Assembly (NCBI GenBank): GCA_021770445.1 | Contig: JAETQY010000011.1 | Location: 1 to 64,000, forward strand | Length of the DNA stretch: 64,000 nucleotides | Origin: Bacillota bacterium | GTDB lineage: Bacteria; Bacillota; Clostridia; Oscillospirales; Oscillospiraceae | Direction: 5' to 3' | Shown here: positions 23,101 through 31,748 of the stretch, piece after piece | Layout: every line of letters starts with the position of its first letter | Numbering within the stretch: the first letter of the stretch is position 1 | Notes under the pieces: generated by a model | The model's input: the letters and a program-made list of their open reading frames with translations, nothing else | What the model was told of the DNA's origin: nothing | Database searches by the model: none | Made by a program: the position numbers and the translations under genes

Positions 23101-23523
23101 TCACTCTCTCCTCATTCGTTTATAGTCCAGATAGTTCTCCAAAATCAGCGACGCCGCCACGGCGTCCACCATCTTCTTCCGCTTCCGGCCGTCCTTCCCC
23201 TGGTTGAACAGGATCTGATGGGCGTCAATGGTGGTGCGCCGCTCGTCCCAGAGAATTACCTTCATGCCGGTGGTCTCCTCCAGCCGGGCGGCCAGCTCCC
23301 GGTAGCGGTCCGCCTTCCTGCCGTCGGTTCCGTCCATGTTCTTGGGAAAGCCCAGCACCACCTCCTCTGGGCGGTGCTCCCCAATCAGCTCCACCAGCCG
23401 ATCCAGCACCACCTCCTGCCGCCAGCTGTTGATGGTGGTGGTGGTCCCCACCAGAAAGCCGGTGGGGTCGGACAGGGCCACCCCGGTGTGGGCGTCTCCG
23501 TAGTCAATTGCCATAACGCGCAT
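23101..23523 (-). CDS. ruvX: putative pre-16S rRNA nuclease / Holliday-junction resolvase-like YqgF
   Basis: A 140-residue YqgF/RuvX family protein with an RNase H-like fold. Acidic residues typical of the active site are in MAIDYGDAHTGVALSD, VLGFPKNMDGTDG and WDERRTT, then DAVAASLILENYL. The family matures the 5' end of 16S rRNA in E. coli; a resolvase role is older and less certain. The ATG at 23523 is chosen over longer forms since the family begins MR(V)MAIDYG. It has its own promoter and is followed by the barnase-like gene. Confidence 0.93.
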   Translation of the reverse strand: MRVMAIDYGDAHTGVALSDPTGFLVGTTTTINSWRQEVVLDRLVELIGEHRPEEVVLGFPKNMDGTDGRKADRYRELAARLEETTGMKVILWDERRTTIDAHQILFNQGKDGRKRKKMVDAVAASLILENYLDYKRMRRE

Positions 23524-23553
23524 AATGTTCCGTCCTCTCTCCGTGAATAATTT

Positions 23554-23582
23554 ATTATACCGGAATCCCGCGAAAAGAGCAA
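23554..23582 (-). promoter_or_regulatory. sigma-A promoter of ruvX and barnase-like gene
   Basis: TTGCTC (23582-23577), 17-base spacer, TATAAT (23559-23554) on the minus strand. Confidence 0.75.
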
Positions 23583-23685
23583 CCCACTGCTTTTCCACCG
23601 CATAAGCCACGGCAAATATGGCACAACTATAGGTACGGCGTCGGTCTTCCGTCCGGGCGCTGAATTTTCTTTAGGGGTGGATATA

Positions 23686-24633
23686 TTGGTTAATCCTCGA
23701 AAAGCCGCCATTATCGGCTGCGGCTTTGTGGGCGCTTCCATCGCGTTCCGCTTTTTGCAGCAGGGGCTGTTCTCCCAGCTGGTCCTGCTGGACGCCAACC
23801 AGGCCAAGGCGGAGGGGGAGGCCATGGACCTCAGCGACGGCCTGCCCTACGGCGCCACCATGCAGATCACCGCCGGGGGCTATGACGACCTATCCGACTG
23901 CGCCCTGGTGGTCATCACCGCCGGCGCCAACCAGAAGCCGGGGGAGTCCCGGCTGGACCTTATTGACAAAAACACCGCGATTCTGAAAAGCATCCTGGGA
24001 GAAATCACCGCCCGCCCCTTCCAGGGCATCCTACTCATCGTGTCCAACCCGGTGGATGTACTGACCCAGACGGCCTGGAAGCTGTCCGGCTACCCCAGGG
24101 AGCGGGTCATCGGCTCGGGCACCGTGCTGGACACTGGCCGGCTGAAGCAGCTGCTGGGCGAGGAGCTGGGAGTGGACAGCCGCAACGTCCACGCCTTCAT
24201 CGTGGGGGAGCACGGCGACAGCGAGCTGGCCGTGTGGAGCGGCGCCAACGTGTCCGGCCTGTCTCTGGACGACTTCGGCCGCCTCCGGGGGAAGGAGCTC
24301 CACGCCGCCCGGCGGGACTGGATCTACCGGGAGATTCGGGACAGCGCCCAGGAGATTATCAAGCGCAAGGGGGCCACCTACTACGGCATCGCCATGGCGG
24401 TGGGCCGTATCGCCGAGTGCATCGTCAAGGACGAGCACGCGGTGCTTCCGGTGTCCGCCGTGTTGAAGGGGGAGTACGGCCTGGAGGGCGTGGCCCTGAG
24501 CATCCCCTCCATCGTGGGAAAAAACGGCCTGGAGAAAATCCTAGAGATTCCCCTGGGCCGTGAGGAACGGGCCGCCCTGGAAAATTCGGCCGCCCAGCTG
24601 AAGCAGGCGGCCGCCAAATTGGAGCAGTCATAA
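23686..24633 (+). CDS. ldh: L-lactate dehydrogenase
   Basis: A 315-residue NAD-dependent LDH/MDH superfamily enzyme reducing pyruvate to L-lactate. The Rossmann loop is GCGFVGASIAF, followed by LVVITAGANQKPGESRLDL with the substrate-loop Gln-Lys and Arg, IVSNPVDVLTQ, GTVLDTGRLK, and the catalytic His in IVGEHGDSELAVWS. The Gln at the specificity loop position (GANQKPGE) favours lactate over malate. TTG at 23686 is preferred because AGGGG lies eight bases upstream; a GTG at 23677 overlaps that site. Together with PFOR it sets the fate of pyruvate. A terminator follows. Confidence 0.93.
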   Translation: MVNPRKAAIIGCGFVGASIAFRFLQQGLFSQLVLLDANQAKAEGEAMDLSDGLPYGATMQITAGGYDDLSDCALVVITAGANQKPGESRLDLIDKNTAILKSILGEITARPFQGILLIVSNPVDVLTQTAWKLSGYPRERVIGSGTVLDTGRLKQLLGEELGVDSRNVHAFIVGEHGDSELAVWSGANVSGLSLDDFGRLRGKELHAARRDWIYREIRDSAQEIIKRKGATYYGIAMAVGRIAECIVKDEHAVLPVSAVLKGEYGLEGVALSIPSIVGKNGLEKILEIPLGREERAALENSAAQLKQAAAKLEQS

Positions 24634-24640
24634 ATAGAAA

Positions 24641-24673
24641 CCGGGCGCCCCTCCCATGTGGAGGAGCGCCCGG
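24641..24673. terminator. bidirectional terminator
   Basis: CCGGGCGCCCCTCC pairs with GGAGGAGCGCCCGG (one mismatch) between convergent ldh and the enzyme I-like gene. Confidence 0.75.
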
Positions 24674-24681
24674 AAAGCATT

Positions 24682-25440
24682 TCAATAGACGCCGGAGAGG
24701 CTCTTCGGCCTGCCGTTGGCCTGGTAGAGCTCCCGCAGCAGCTCCAGCTGCTCCCGCTCCGGGTCGATGTACACATTGCCGGTATAGCCGTCCATCAGGG
24801 CCAGCCGGCCCTCGCACCTGGGGGAGAGGGGGACCTCCACGATGGCGGGGATGTGGTAGGCCCGCACCAGCATGGCGGTGTGGCTGTCCAGGCTGCCCTT
24901 CCGAGTGATGAGGCCCAGCAGCCGCCGCTGGTCGAAATCCATCACCTCGCTGGGCAGGTACTCGTCGGCCACCAGGATGGCGGGCTCATCCATGAGAAGG
25001 ATCTGCCGCCCCCCCATCAGCGCCCGCAGCACCCGCTGAGAGATATCCCGGATGTCCACCGCCCTGGCCCGCATATAGGGATTGTCCATCGCCGTGAAGG
25101 CGGCGGCAAAGCTGATCTCTGCCATCTGGACGGCGTACTCCGCCGTCACGCTCTGACCGTTAATCAGACCCCGAACAGTCTCCACATAGTCGTGGTCCTC
25201 CAGCAGCATCCCGTGGATCAGGAAGATGGAGGCCACCCCCTCCCCCACCTGGTTCAGTGCCCGGTGGTACAGGGTGTTCAGCTCCTGGATGGCCGTCTGC
25301 TGGGCCCGGTGGAAGCGGTTCAGCTCCTGCCGCCAGTCCCCCTGGGTATACATCTGGACCTGGGCCGCGGGGCGGCGGTAAAAGCACAGCCGCCCGGCCA
25401 CGATCTGCTCCATGATCGCCTTGCCTGTCAGGATCTGCAC
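24682..25440 (-). CDS. stand-alone PTS enzyme I N-terminal domain protein
   Basis: A 252-residue protein matching only the N-terminal half of PTS enzyme I. It has the EI-like start (GKAIMEQIVAGRLCFYRR), the HPr-binding helical region (~35-145) and the phosphohistidine domain with His187 in GSLDSHTAMLVRA, followed by IPAIVEVP. The PEP-binding TIM-barrel and dimerisation half (residues ~260-570 of normal EI) is missing, so it cannot take phosphate from PEP by itself. The end looks like a natural C-terminus with a stop and a terminator. The GTG start follows GGGGGGCGG. It may receive phosphate from another EI or act as a regulator; it could also be a decayed ptsI. Confidence 0.82.
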   Translation of the reverse strand: MQILTGKAIMEQIVAGRLCFYRRPAAQVQMYTQGDWRQELNRFHRAQQTAIQELNTLYHRALNQVGEGVASIFLIHGMLLEDHDYVETVRGLINGQSVTAEYAVQMAEISFAAAFTAMDNPYMRARAVDIRDISQRVLRALMGGRQILLMDEPAILVADEYLPSEVMDFDQRRLLGLITRKGSLDSHTAMLVRAYHIPAIVEVPLSPRCEGRLALMDGYTGNVYIDPEREQLELLRELYQANGRPKSLSGVY

Positions 25441-25484
25441 AACACCGCCCCCCTTTCCCGGAGATACTGTCTTTAATTAGACAG

Positions 25485-25513
25485 ATTATACCGCCAGGCG
25501 CTCTCCTTGTAAA
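25485..25513 (-). promoter_or_regulatory. sigma-A promoter of enzyme I-like gene
   Basis: TTTACA (25513-25508), 17-base spacer, TATAAT (25490-25485) on the minus strand. The transcript begins with a small hairpin CTGTCT/AGACAG (25484-25467). Confidence 0.72.
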
Positions 25514-25626
25514 GGTCAGAAATTTCCAAATGTGTCATGTATGTAAAAGTTTTCTTCGTCAACTTCCCGACTGTTGGCAGTTATTAGCAATTTTCTCCAT
25601 ATTTCTCCTCTCCTCCGATTTTCCGC

Positions 25627-25655
25627 TTTACTCCGGTAAATTCCCGTGCTATAAT
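25627..25655 (+). promoter_or_regulatory. sigma-A promoter of aminotransferase gene
   Basis: TTTACT (25627-25632), 17-base spacer, TATAAT (25650-25655). Confidence 0.72.
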
Positions 25656-25684
25656 AAGTTCAGCTTGATTCAGGAGGTATTTTC

Positions 25685-26866
25685 ATGGTCTCTGAACGTA
25701 TGAAAGGGCTGGGTACCGCCCGGTCCGTGATCCGGGAGCTGTTTGAGTACGGAAAACTCCGGGCCGCCGAGATCGGCGCGGAAAACGTCTTTGATTTCTC
25801 CATCGGCAATCCCAGCGTCCCCGCCCCCGCTGCCGTCAACGAGACGGCCATCCGCCTGCTCCGGGAGCAGCCCAACCTGATCCACGCCTACACCAGCGCC
25901 CAGGGCGCCGCCGACGCCCGGGAGCGCTTTGCCGATTCCCTCAACCGCCGCTTCGACGCCCGCTGCACCCCCGACCGGCTCTACCTCACCGTGGGGGCCG
26001 CCGCCTCCCTGTGCTGCGTCTTCAACGGCCTCACCTGCCCCGGGGACGAGTTTATCGTCTTCGCCCCCTACTTCCCGGAGTACAAGGTGTTCATCGAGGG
26101 GGCCGGAGCAAAAATGGTCCTCATCCCCCCGGAGATCGAGGGCTTCCAGATCGACTTTGACGCCTTCGAGAAGGCCCTCTCCCCCAACACCAAGGGAGTC
26201 TTAGTCAACAGCCCCAACAATCCCTCCGGTGTTGTGTACTCCAGGACCACCCTGGAACGGCTGGCCGCCATCCTCACCGAAAAGAGCAAGGAGTTCGGCC
26301 ACCCCATCTACCTCATCTCCGACGAGCCCTACCGGGAGATCGTCTACGCTGGCTTCGAGGTCCCCTGGGCGCCCCATATCTACCGGGATACCATCGTGTG
26401 CTACTCCTTCTCCAAGTCCCTGTCTCTCCCCGGCGAGCGCATCGGCTATGTGTTCGTCCCCAAGGAGGCGGCAGAGGGGGACGACGTCTACGCCGCGGTG
26501 GCCGGAGCGGGCCGCTCCCTGGGCTATGTGAACGCCCCCAGCCTGTTCCAGCAGGTCACCTCCCTGTGCTGCGACATGACCGCCGATCTGAAGATCTACG
26601 AGGAGAACGCCAAGCTGTTCGTCTCCGCCCTGCGGGAGATGGGCTACCACGTGGTGGAGCCCGGCGGGGCCTTCTACCTCTTCCCCCGCAGCCTGGAGCC
26701 CGACGACATGGCCTTCAGCGAGCGGGCCAAGAAGCTGGACCTGCTCATCGTCCCCGGCGCCGGCTTCGGTGCGCCAGGACATGTGCGCATCTCCTACTGC
26801 GTCCAGACCGACACCATCCGCCGGGCCCTGCCCAAGTTCCAGGCCCTGGCCGACTCCTATAAATAA
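25685..26866 (+). CDS. class I/II pyridoxal-phosphate aminotransferase
   Basis: A 393-residue fold-type I aminotransferase, aspartate-aminotransferase-like. Visible are FSIGNPSVPAP (substrate-binding N-terminal segment), NSPNNPSGVVYS (PLP-contacting Asn), SDEPYREIVY (Asp and Tyr contacts), the Schiff-base lysine in YSFSKSLSLPGERIGY, and the substrate-carboxylate Arg near VRISYC. The amino donor cannot be fixed from sequence; aspartate or an aromatic amino acid is likely. CAGGAGG lies seven bases before the ATG. It is followed after 26 bases by the YdeI-like gene. Confidence 0.93.
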   Translation: MVSERMKGLGTARSVIRELFEYGKLRAAEIGAENVFDFSIGNPSVPAPAAVNETAIRLLREQPNLIHAYTSAQGAADARERFADSLNRRFDARCTPDRLYLTVGAAASLCCVFNGLTCPGDEFIVFAPYFPEYKVFIEGAGAKMVLIPPEIEGFQIDFDAFEKALSPNTKGVLVNSPNNPSGVVYSRTTLERLAAILTEKSKEFGHPIYLISDEPYREIVYAGFEVPWAPHIYRDTIVCYSFSKSLSLPGERIGYVFVPKEAAEGDDVYAAVAGAGRSLGYVNAPSLFQQVTSLCCDMTADLKIYEENAKLFVSALREMGYHVVEPGGAFYLFPRSLEPDDMAFSERAKKLDLLIVPGAGFGAPGHVRISYCVQTDTIRRALPKFQALADSYK

Positions 26867-26892
26867 CCTCAATCGAAAAGGCGGGGCACCCT

Positions 26893-27453
26893 ATGAGCGA
26901 CACCCTGATATTTGCCAACCGGGAAGAATTTCGGAGTTGGCTGTCTGAGCACTGCTTGTCCAGCACCGGCGTTTGGCTCTTGTTTGGCAAGGCCGGTGGC
27001 CCCAAAACTGTCAAAGCGGGAGAGGCGCTGGAGGAAGCCCTCTGCTTTGGATGGATCGACGGACAGATGCAGAGCCTGGACAGCAAGACCTATCAAAAGT
27101 ATTTCTCCCCCCGCAGGGAAAAGAGTAAGTGGTCAGAGAAAAACAAGGCGCTGGCCGCGGATCTGGAAAAACGGGGACTTATGACTGACCTTGGCAGAAA
27201 GAAAGTCGAAGAGGCCAAACAGAACGGCCAGTGGTACGCCCCCAACCCCATGGCGGTCACAGAGGAGCAGATCGCCCAACGCTCCGCGCTGCTGAGGGAA
27301 TATGAGCCCGCCTTCACAAATTTTCAGGCCATGCCCCCGTCCGTCAAAAAAACCTACACCCGGGCGTATCTGGACGCGAAGACCGACACCGGGCGTGAAA
27401 GGCGGATCGCCTGGATGGTGGACCGGCTCAACAAGAACCTAAAACCAATGTAA
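26893..27453 (+). CDS. YdeI/OmpD-associated family protein
   Basis: A 186-residue protein of the YdeI (OmdA, bacteriocin-resistance-associated) family. Family features are FRSWLSEHCLSSTGVWLLF, EEALCFGWIDGQMQSLD, a basic SPRREKSKWSEKN segment and the C-terminal helical part ending TGRERRIAWMVDRLNK. It is cytoplasmic, with no signal peptide or catalytic motif; the biochemical role is unknown. It probably shares a transcript with the aminotransferase and is closed by the terminator at 27456-27488. Confidence 0.9.
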   Translation: MSDTLIFANREEFRSWLSEHCLSSTGVWLLFGKAGGPKTVKAGEALEEALCFGWIDGQMQSLDSKTYQKYFSPRREKSKWSEKNKALAADLEKRGLMTDLGRKKVEEAKQNGQWYAPNPMAVTEEQIAQRSALLREYEPAFTNFQAMPPSVKKTYTRAYLDAKTDTGRERRIAWMVDRLNKNLKPM

Positions 27454-27455
27454 AC

Positions 27456-27488
27456 AAATGCGGCTGGCATTTAGCCAGCCGCATTTTT
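27456..27488. terminator. bidirectional terminator
   Basis: AAATGCGGCTGG / CCAGCCGCATTT stem with T run, between convergent YdeI-like and hydA genes. Confidence 0.9.
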
Positions 27489-27505
27489 AATTTGGTTGTG
27501 AGAAT

Positions 27506-29203
27506 TTATTCCTTCACGTAATCCACATGGAGCAGCTGGTGGCGCTTCTCCTCGGGGAGCTTCTCCAGGATGGTGGCCACCACCGGGTTGCGCTCGGCCC
27601 GCTTGAAGGGGGCGGAGCGGTCCAGGTTGTACAGTCCCTCGGCCCGGTCGGCCTTGTCCTGCTTCATGCCGTGGGGCTGGCCCGCGCCGCCCACACAGCC
27701 GCCCTGGCAGGTCATGACCTCCACCAGGTCGAAGTAGGCGCTGCCCGCCTCGATCTCCTTGAGGAGCTTCTGGGCGTTGGCCAGGCCGTGGACAATGGCC
27801 ATATGGACCTCCCGGTCTCCCACCTTGATGACGGCCACACGGATGGCCTTGTTGCCCCGGAGGGGGGAGTATTTCAGTTCCCGCAGCACGTTCTTGGACT
27901 TGTCGGGCAGGCAGAACCGGACCACCGCCTCGGCCACGCCGCCGGTGGTGCCGTAGATCACGCCCGCGCCGGAACCCAGGCCGAAGGGCAGCTCGGGGGA
28001 CTCCAGCTCGATCTGGGGCAGCTGGATGCCCGACTCCTTGATCATGTTGACCACCTCCTGAGTAGTCAACACCAGGTCCACATCCCGCTTGCCGTCGTGG
28101 GTAAACTCTTCCCGGGCGGCCTCCATCTTCTTCGCCGTGCAGGGCATGATGGCGATATGGAAGGTGGTGCGGCCATCCTCCTTGTCCTTCTCGGCGTAGC
28201 GGTCCCGGAGAATGGAGGCGAACATCTGCATGGGGGACTTACAGGTGGAGATGTGCTTGAGGTACTTGGGGTTCTCGTTCTCCAGATACTTCACCCAGGC
28301 TGGGCAGCAGGAGGTGAACATGGGGAAGGGTCCCCCCCGCTCCAGCCGCTGGAGGAACTCCGTCCCCTCCTCGATGGTGGTGAGGTCAGCGCCGAAGGTG
28401 GTGTCGTACACCTCGTCCACCCCCATCAGCTTCAGGGCGGTAACCAGCTGGTCCAGGGCGTTCTGGCCGGGGGCCAGGCCAAAGGCCTCGCCGACAGCCA
28501 CCCGGACGGCGGGGGCAATCTGGACCACCACCCGCTTGTTGGGGTTGTGGATGGCCCGCCAGGCCCGGCCGATCTCGTTGTAGACGGTGATGGCCCCGGT
28601 GGGGCAGACGGCGGAGCACTGACCACAGCTGATACAGTGGGTCTCGGACAGCTTCCGCTCGAAGGCGGGAGCCACCCGCATGTTGTAGCCCCGGTTGACA
28701 AAGTCGATGATGTTCATGCCGATGCCCTCGCCGCACACCCGCACGCAGTCGCCGCACAGGATGCACTTGCTGGGGTCCCGGACAATGGCGGGGCTGGAGT
28801 CGTCTAGGGTAGTCTCCTCCCGGCTGTCGCCGAAGCGGACCTTCCGCACGCCGAAGCGCATGGCCAGCTCCTGGAGGTGGCAGTCGCCGCTCTTTTCGCA
28901 GGTGGTACAGGAGCAGTTGTGGGAGGCCAGCATCAGCTCCAGGATCATCCGCCGGTGCTTGAGCAGCCGGGCGGTGTTAGTTCTGATCCTCAATCCGTCC
29001 CGGGGCTGCATGGAGCAGGAGGTCTCGATCTTCCCCCGCTCGTCCTCCACCACGCACATGCGGCAGGCGCCGTAGACCGACAGGTCGGAGTAGTAGCAGA
29101 AGGTGGGCATCTCGATGCCGGCCTTCCGGATGACGGACAGCACATTGGGCTCCCCGTCGAAGGGGACCCGCTGGCCGTCGATGTACATAATTCCCTTTGC
29201 CAT
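27506..29203 (-). CDS. hydA: [FeFe] hydrogenase catalytic subunit, NAD(P)-linked group A
   Basis: A 565-residue H2-forming subunit of a trimeric, probably electron-bifurcating hydrogenase. The N-terminal 2Fe-2S domain contains CYYSDLSVYGACRMC, then the His/Cys cluster region (HNCSCTTCEKSGDC), and two 4Fe-4S motifs (CILCGDCVRVC and CISCGQCSAVC). The H-cluster motifs are complete: TSCCPAW (L1), MPCTAKK (L2) and MTCQGGCVGGAGQP (L3). GGGAGGAG precedes the ATG at 29203; longer forms run into hydB. It is the last gene of hydC-hydB-hydA. Maturases HydEFG are not in the window. Confidence 0.96.
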   Translation of the reverse strand: MAKGIMYIDGQRVPFDGEPNVLSVIRKAGIEMPTFCYYSDLSVYGACRMCVVEDERGKIETSCSMQPRDGLRIRTNTARLLKHRRMILELMLASHNCSCTTCEKSGDCHLQELAMRFGVRKVRFGDSREETTLDDSSPAIVRDPSKCILCGDCVRVCGEGIGMNIIDFVNRGYNMRVAPAFERKLSETHCISCGQCSAVCPTGAITVYNEIGRAWRAIHNPNKRVVVQIAPAVRVAVGEAFGLAPGQNALDQLVTALKLMGVDEVYDTTFGADLTTIEEGTEFLQRLERGGPFPMFTSCCPAWVKYLENENPKYLKHISTCKSPMQMFASILRDRYAEKDKEDGRTTFHIAIMPCTAKKMEAAREEFTHDGKRDVDLVLTTQEVVNMIKESGIQLPQIELESPELPFGLGSGAGVIYGTTGGVAEAVVRFCLPDKSKNVLRELKYSPLRGNKAIRVAVIKVGDREVHMAIVHGLANAQKLLKEIEAGSAYFDLVEVMTCQGGCVGGAGQPHGMKQDKADRAEGLYNLDRSAPFKRAERNPVVATILEKLPEEKRHQLLHVDYVKE

Positions 29204-29208
29204 ACCGC

Positions 29209-31107
29209 TCACTCCTCCCGAATGGCGCCGAAGGGACAGCAGCCCCAGCACGCGCCGCACTTGATACACTTCTCCGTGTCGATGACATGGGGCATCCGAA
29301 TTTGCCCGCTGATGGCCTCCATGGGACACTGCTTCATGCACTTGCCGCAGCCCTTACACAGCTCCGGGTCGATCTGGAGTACCTTCTTGCGGCCGTTGCA
29401 GTGGGGGCAGTGCTTGTCCACCACGTGGGCCAGATACTCGTTGCGGAAATACTTCAGGGTGCTCTGCACCGGCTTGCAGGCGGACTGGCCCAGGCCGCAC
29501 AGGGCGGTCTCGCTGATGGTGGAGGCCAGCTCCTCCAGGAGATCCAGATCCTCCAGGGAGCCCTCGTTGTTGACGATGCGGGTGAGGATCTCCAGCATCC
29601 GCCGGGTGCCCTCCCGGCAGGGGACGCACTTGCCGCAGGACTCGTTCTGGGTGAAGTTCATGAAGAACCGGGCCACCTCCACCATGCAGGTGTCCTCGTC
29701 CATGACCACCAGGCCGCCGGAGCCGATCATGGCTCCCAGCTTTTTCAGGGAGTCGAAGTCCAGGGGCATGTCCAGGTGCTCCTCGGTGAGGCAGCCGCCG
29801 GAGGGGCCGCCGATCTGGACGGCCTTGAACTTCTTGCCGTCCTTGATGCCGCCGCCGATGTCGAAGATAATCTGCCGCAGGGTGGCCCCCATGGGCACCT
29901 CGATGAGGCCGGTGTTCACCACGTTGCCGGTGAGGGCGAAGGCCTTGGTGCCCGGGGAGCTCTCGGTGCCGATGGACTTAAACCACGCCGACCCCTTGCG
30001 AATGATAAGCGGCACGGCGGAGAAGGTCTCCACGTTGTTGAGCACCGTAGGCTGGGCCCACAGGCCGTGCTCCACCGTCCGGGGAGGTTTCACGCGGGGC
30101 ATGCCCCGGTTGCCCTCGATGGAGGCGGTCAAAGCGGAGCCCTCACCGCAGACGAAGGCACCCGCGCCCCGGTTCACATGGAGGTGGAAGGAGAAATCGG
30201 TGCCCAGTATATGGTCGCCCAGCAGGTTCATCTCCTCCGCCTTGGCGATGGCGGTTTTCAGCCGGTTGACCGCCAGGGGGTACTCCGCCCGGACGTAGAT
30301 GTAGCCCTCGTCGCTCCCGGCCCCCAGGGCGGCGATGAGCATGCCCTCGATGATGGAGTGGGGGTTGCCCTCCATGATGGAGCGGTCCATAAAGGCGCCA
30401 GGGTCGCCCTCGTCGCCGTTGCACACCACATACTTCTTGCCCTTGGGCTGCTTGCGCACGCTGTCCCACTTGCGCCCGGCAGGGAAGCCGCCGCCCCCCC
30501 GGCCCCGCAGGCCGGAGTCCAGGATCTCCTTGCAGATGGCCTCGTCGGTCATCTCGAAGAGGGCCTTCTCAAAGGCCACATAGCCGTCCTTGGCCAGGTA
30601 CTCGTCAATGTCCTCGGCGTCGATGGTGCCGCAGTTCTCCAGCACGATGCGGTGCTGGCGGTGGTAGAAGGGGATGTCGCTGTGCTTGGTGTATTTCACC
30701 CCATCCAGCTCGTAGAGCAGCCGCTCCACCACCTCGCCCTTGAGAATGGTCTTCTCGATGATCTCGTCGCAGTCCTCCAGCTTGACATGGGTATAGAGGA
30801 TGCCCTCCGGCTCAATCTGGACCAGGGGGCCCATCTCGCAGAAGCCGTGGCAGCCGCTCTTTTTCAGATAGACGCCGTCCCCCTTGGGCTCGGTGACATC
30901 CTCGCTCTCGTTCTCCTGGGTCAGGCCTACATACACGTCCAGCCCCCGGCGGGCGCACTCCTCCTTGAAGTAGTCGTACAGCTTCAGGGAGCCGCCGGCG
31001 ATGCAGCCGGTGCCGGCGCACAGCAGAATCTGCCGTTTCTGATAGGACAGGGCCCGTTTGGCCTTCACCCGGCGGACCTCCAGCCGTTCACGGTTCATTT
31101 CAGCCAT
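29209..31107 (-). CDS. hydB: hydrogenase NADH-binding flavoprotein subunit (NuoF-like)
   Basis: A 632-residue HydB/HndC subunit that holds FMN and oxidises NADH. An N-terminal thioredoxin-like 2Fe-2S domain (CAGTGC and CHGFCEMGP) precedes the NuoF core with GLRGRGGGGFPAG, CNGDEGDPGAFMDR (NADH/FMN sites), the SCGKCVPCREG 4Fe-4S motif, and a C-terminal double ferredoxin domain (CKGCGKCMKQC and CIKCGACWGCC). AGGAGG lies nine bases before the ATG. It overlaps hydC by eight bases and is separated from hydA by five, so the three are translated together. Confidence 0.96.
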   Translation of the reverse strand: MAEMNRERLEVRRVKAKRALSYQKRQILLCAGTGCIAGGSLKLYDYFKEECARRGLDVYVGLTQENESEDVTEPKGDGVYLKKSGCHGFCEMGPLVQIEPEGILYTHVKLEDCDEIIEKTILKGEVVERLLYELDGVKYTKHSDIPFYHRQHRIVLENCGTIDAEDIDEYLAKDGYVAFEKALFEMTDEAICKEILDSGLRGRGGGGFPAGRKWDSVRKQPKGKKYVVCNGDEGDPGAFMDRSIMEGNPHSIIEGMLIAALGAGSDEGYIYVRAEYPLAVNRLKTAIAKAEEMNLLGDHILGTDFSFHLHVNRGAGAFVCGEGSALTASIEGNRGMPRVKPPRTVEHGLWAQPTVLNNVETFSAVPLIIRKGSAWFKSIGTESSPGTKAFALTGNVVNTGLIEVPMGATLRQIIFDIGGGIKDGKKFKAVQIGGPSGGCLTEEHLDMPLDFDSLKKLGAMIGSGGLVVMDEDTCMVEVARFFMNFTQNESCGKCVPCREGTRRMLEILTRIVNNEGSLEDLDLLEELASTISETALCGLGQSACKPVQSTLKYFRNEYLAHVVDKHCPHCNGRKKVLQIDPELCKGCGKCMKQCPMEAISGQIRMPHVIDTEKCIKCGACWGCCPFGAIREE

Positions 31108-31588
31108 TGGCGGCGTCCTCCTTTCTCAGGTTCTCCAGCAGCTCGATGGCCAGCTCGGGGCTCATTTTGGAGTGGACCTGGTCGTTGACCGTCACCACCG
31201 GGGCCAGGCCGCAGGCGCCCAGGCAGGCCACCGTCTCCAGGGTGAACAGGCCGTCGGCGGAGGTCTTCTGCTTGCCCTCCAGCTCCAGGTACTCCCGGAT
31301 GGCGTTGTAGATGGGCTGGGACTTGCGCACATGGCAGGCGGTGCCGTCGCACACCTTGATGATGTATTTGCCCTTGGCCTCCAAAGAAAAGTTCTCGTAG
31401 AAGGTGGCCACACTGTACACCTTGGCCACCCCCACCCCCAGCTTCCGGGCGATAAGCTCCAGAACTGCGGGGCTGAGATACTTGTACTCCGCCTGGATGT
31501 CCTGCATGATGGCAATGAGGTGGTGAACCTGACAGCCGTAGCCGTCGATGATCTCCTCCACCCGATCCATGGAAATTCCATTGGACAT
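31100..31588 (-). CDS. hydC: hydrogenase 2Fe-2S subunit (NuoE-like)
   Basis: A 162-residue thioredoxin-fold 2Fe-2S protein related to NuoE. The four cluster cysteines are in CDGTACHV and CLGACGLAPVV, preceded by AKVYSVATFYENF, which is typical of the family. With HydB and HydA it forms the complex that couples ferredoxin and NADH oxidation to H2 release in anaerobes. It is the first cistron, 64 bases from a good promoter, with AAGGAG upstream. Confidence 0.95.
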   Translation of the reverse strand: MSNGISMDRVEEIIDGYGCQVHHLIAIMQDIQAEYKYLSPAVLELIARKLGVGVAKVYSVATFYENFSLEAKGKYIIKVCDGTACHVRKSQPIYNAIREYLELEGKQKTSADGLFTLETVACLGACGLAPVVTVNDQVHSKMSPELAIELLENLRKEDAANG

Positions 31589-31651
31589 GGCTTGCTTTTC
31601 TCCTTCCTCTTCCGTAATTGCAAATACTGCGGATCAATTATGCTCCCGCTG

Positions 31652-31680
31652 ATTCTATCACAGAAGCCACAAATTTACAA
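31652..31680 (-). promoter_or_regulatory. sigma-A promoter of hydCBA
   Basis: TTGTAA (31680-31675), 17-base spacer, TAGAAT (31657-31652) on the minus strand. Confidence 0.68.
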
Positions 31681-31711
31681 GGTGATTTTGCAGGAAATAT
31701 TTCAATTTTTG

Positions 31712-31744
31712 ACAAAGGGCGGCGCGGAAAATTCCGCGCCGCCC
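31712..31744 (-). terminator. terminator of gene 31749-32267
   Basis: GGGCGGCGCGGAA / TTCCGCGCCGCCC perfect 13-bp stem, followed by TTTGTC in the minus-strand direction. Confidence 0.8.
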
Positions 31745-31748
31745 CGGG

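Noticed and set aside
23097-23610. A barstar gene next to the barnase-like gene
   Set aside because: The neighbouring gene is ruvX with clear YqgF motifs; no barstar-like frame was found on either strand around it.
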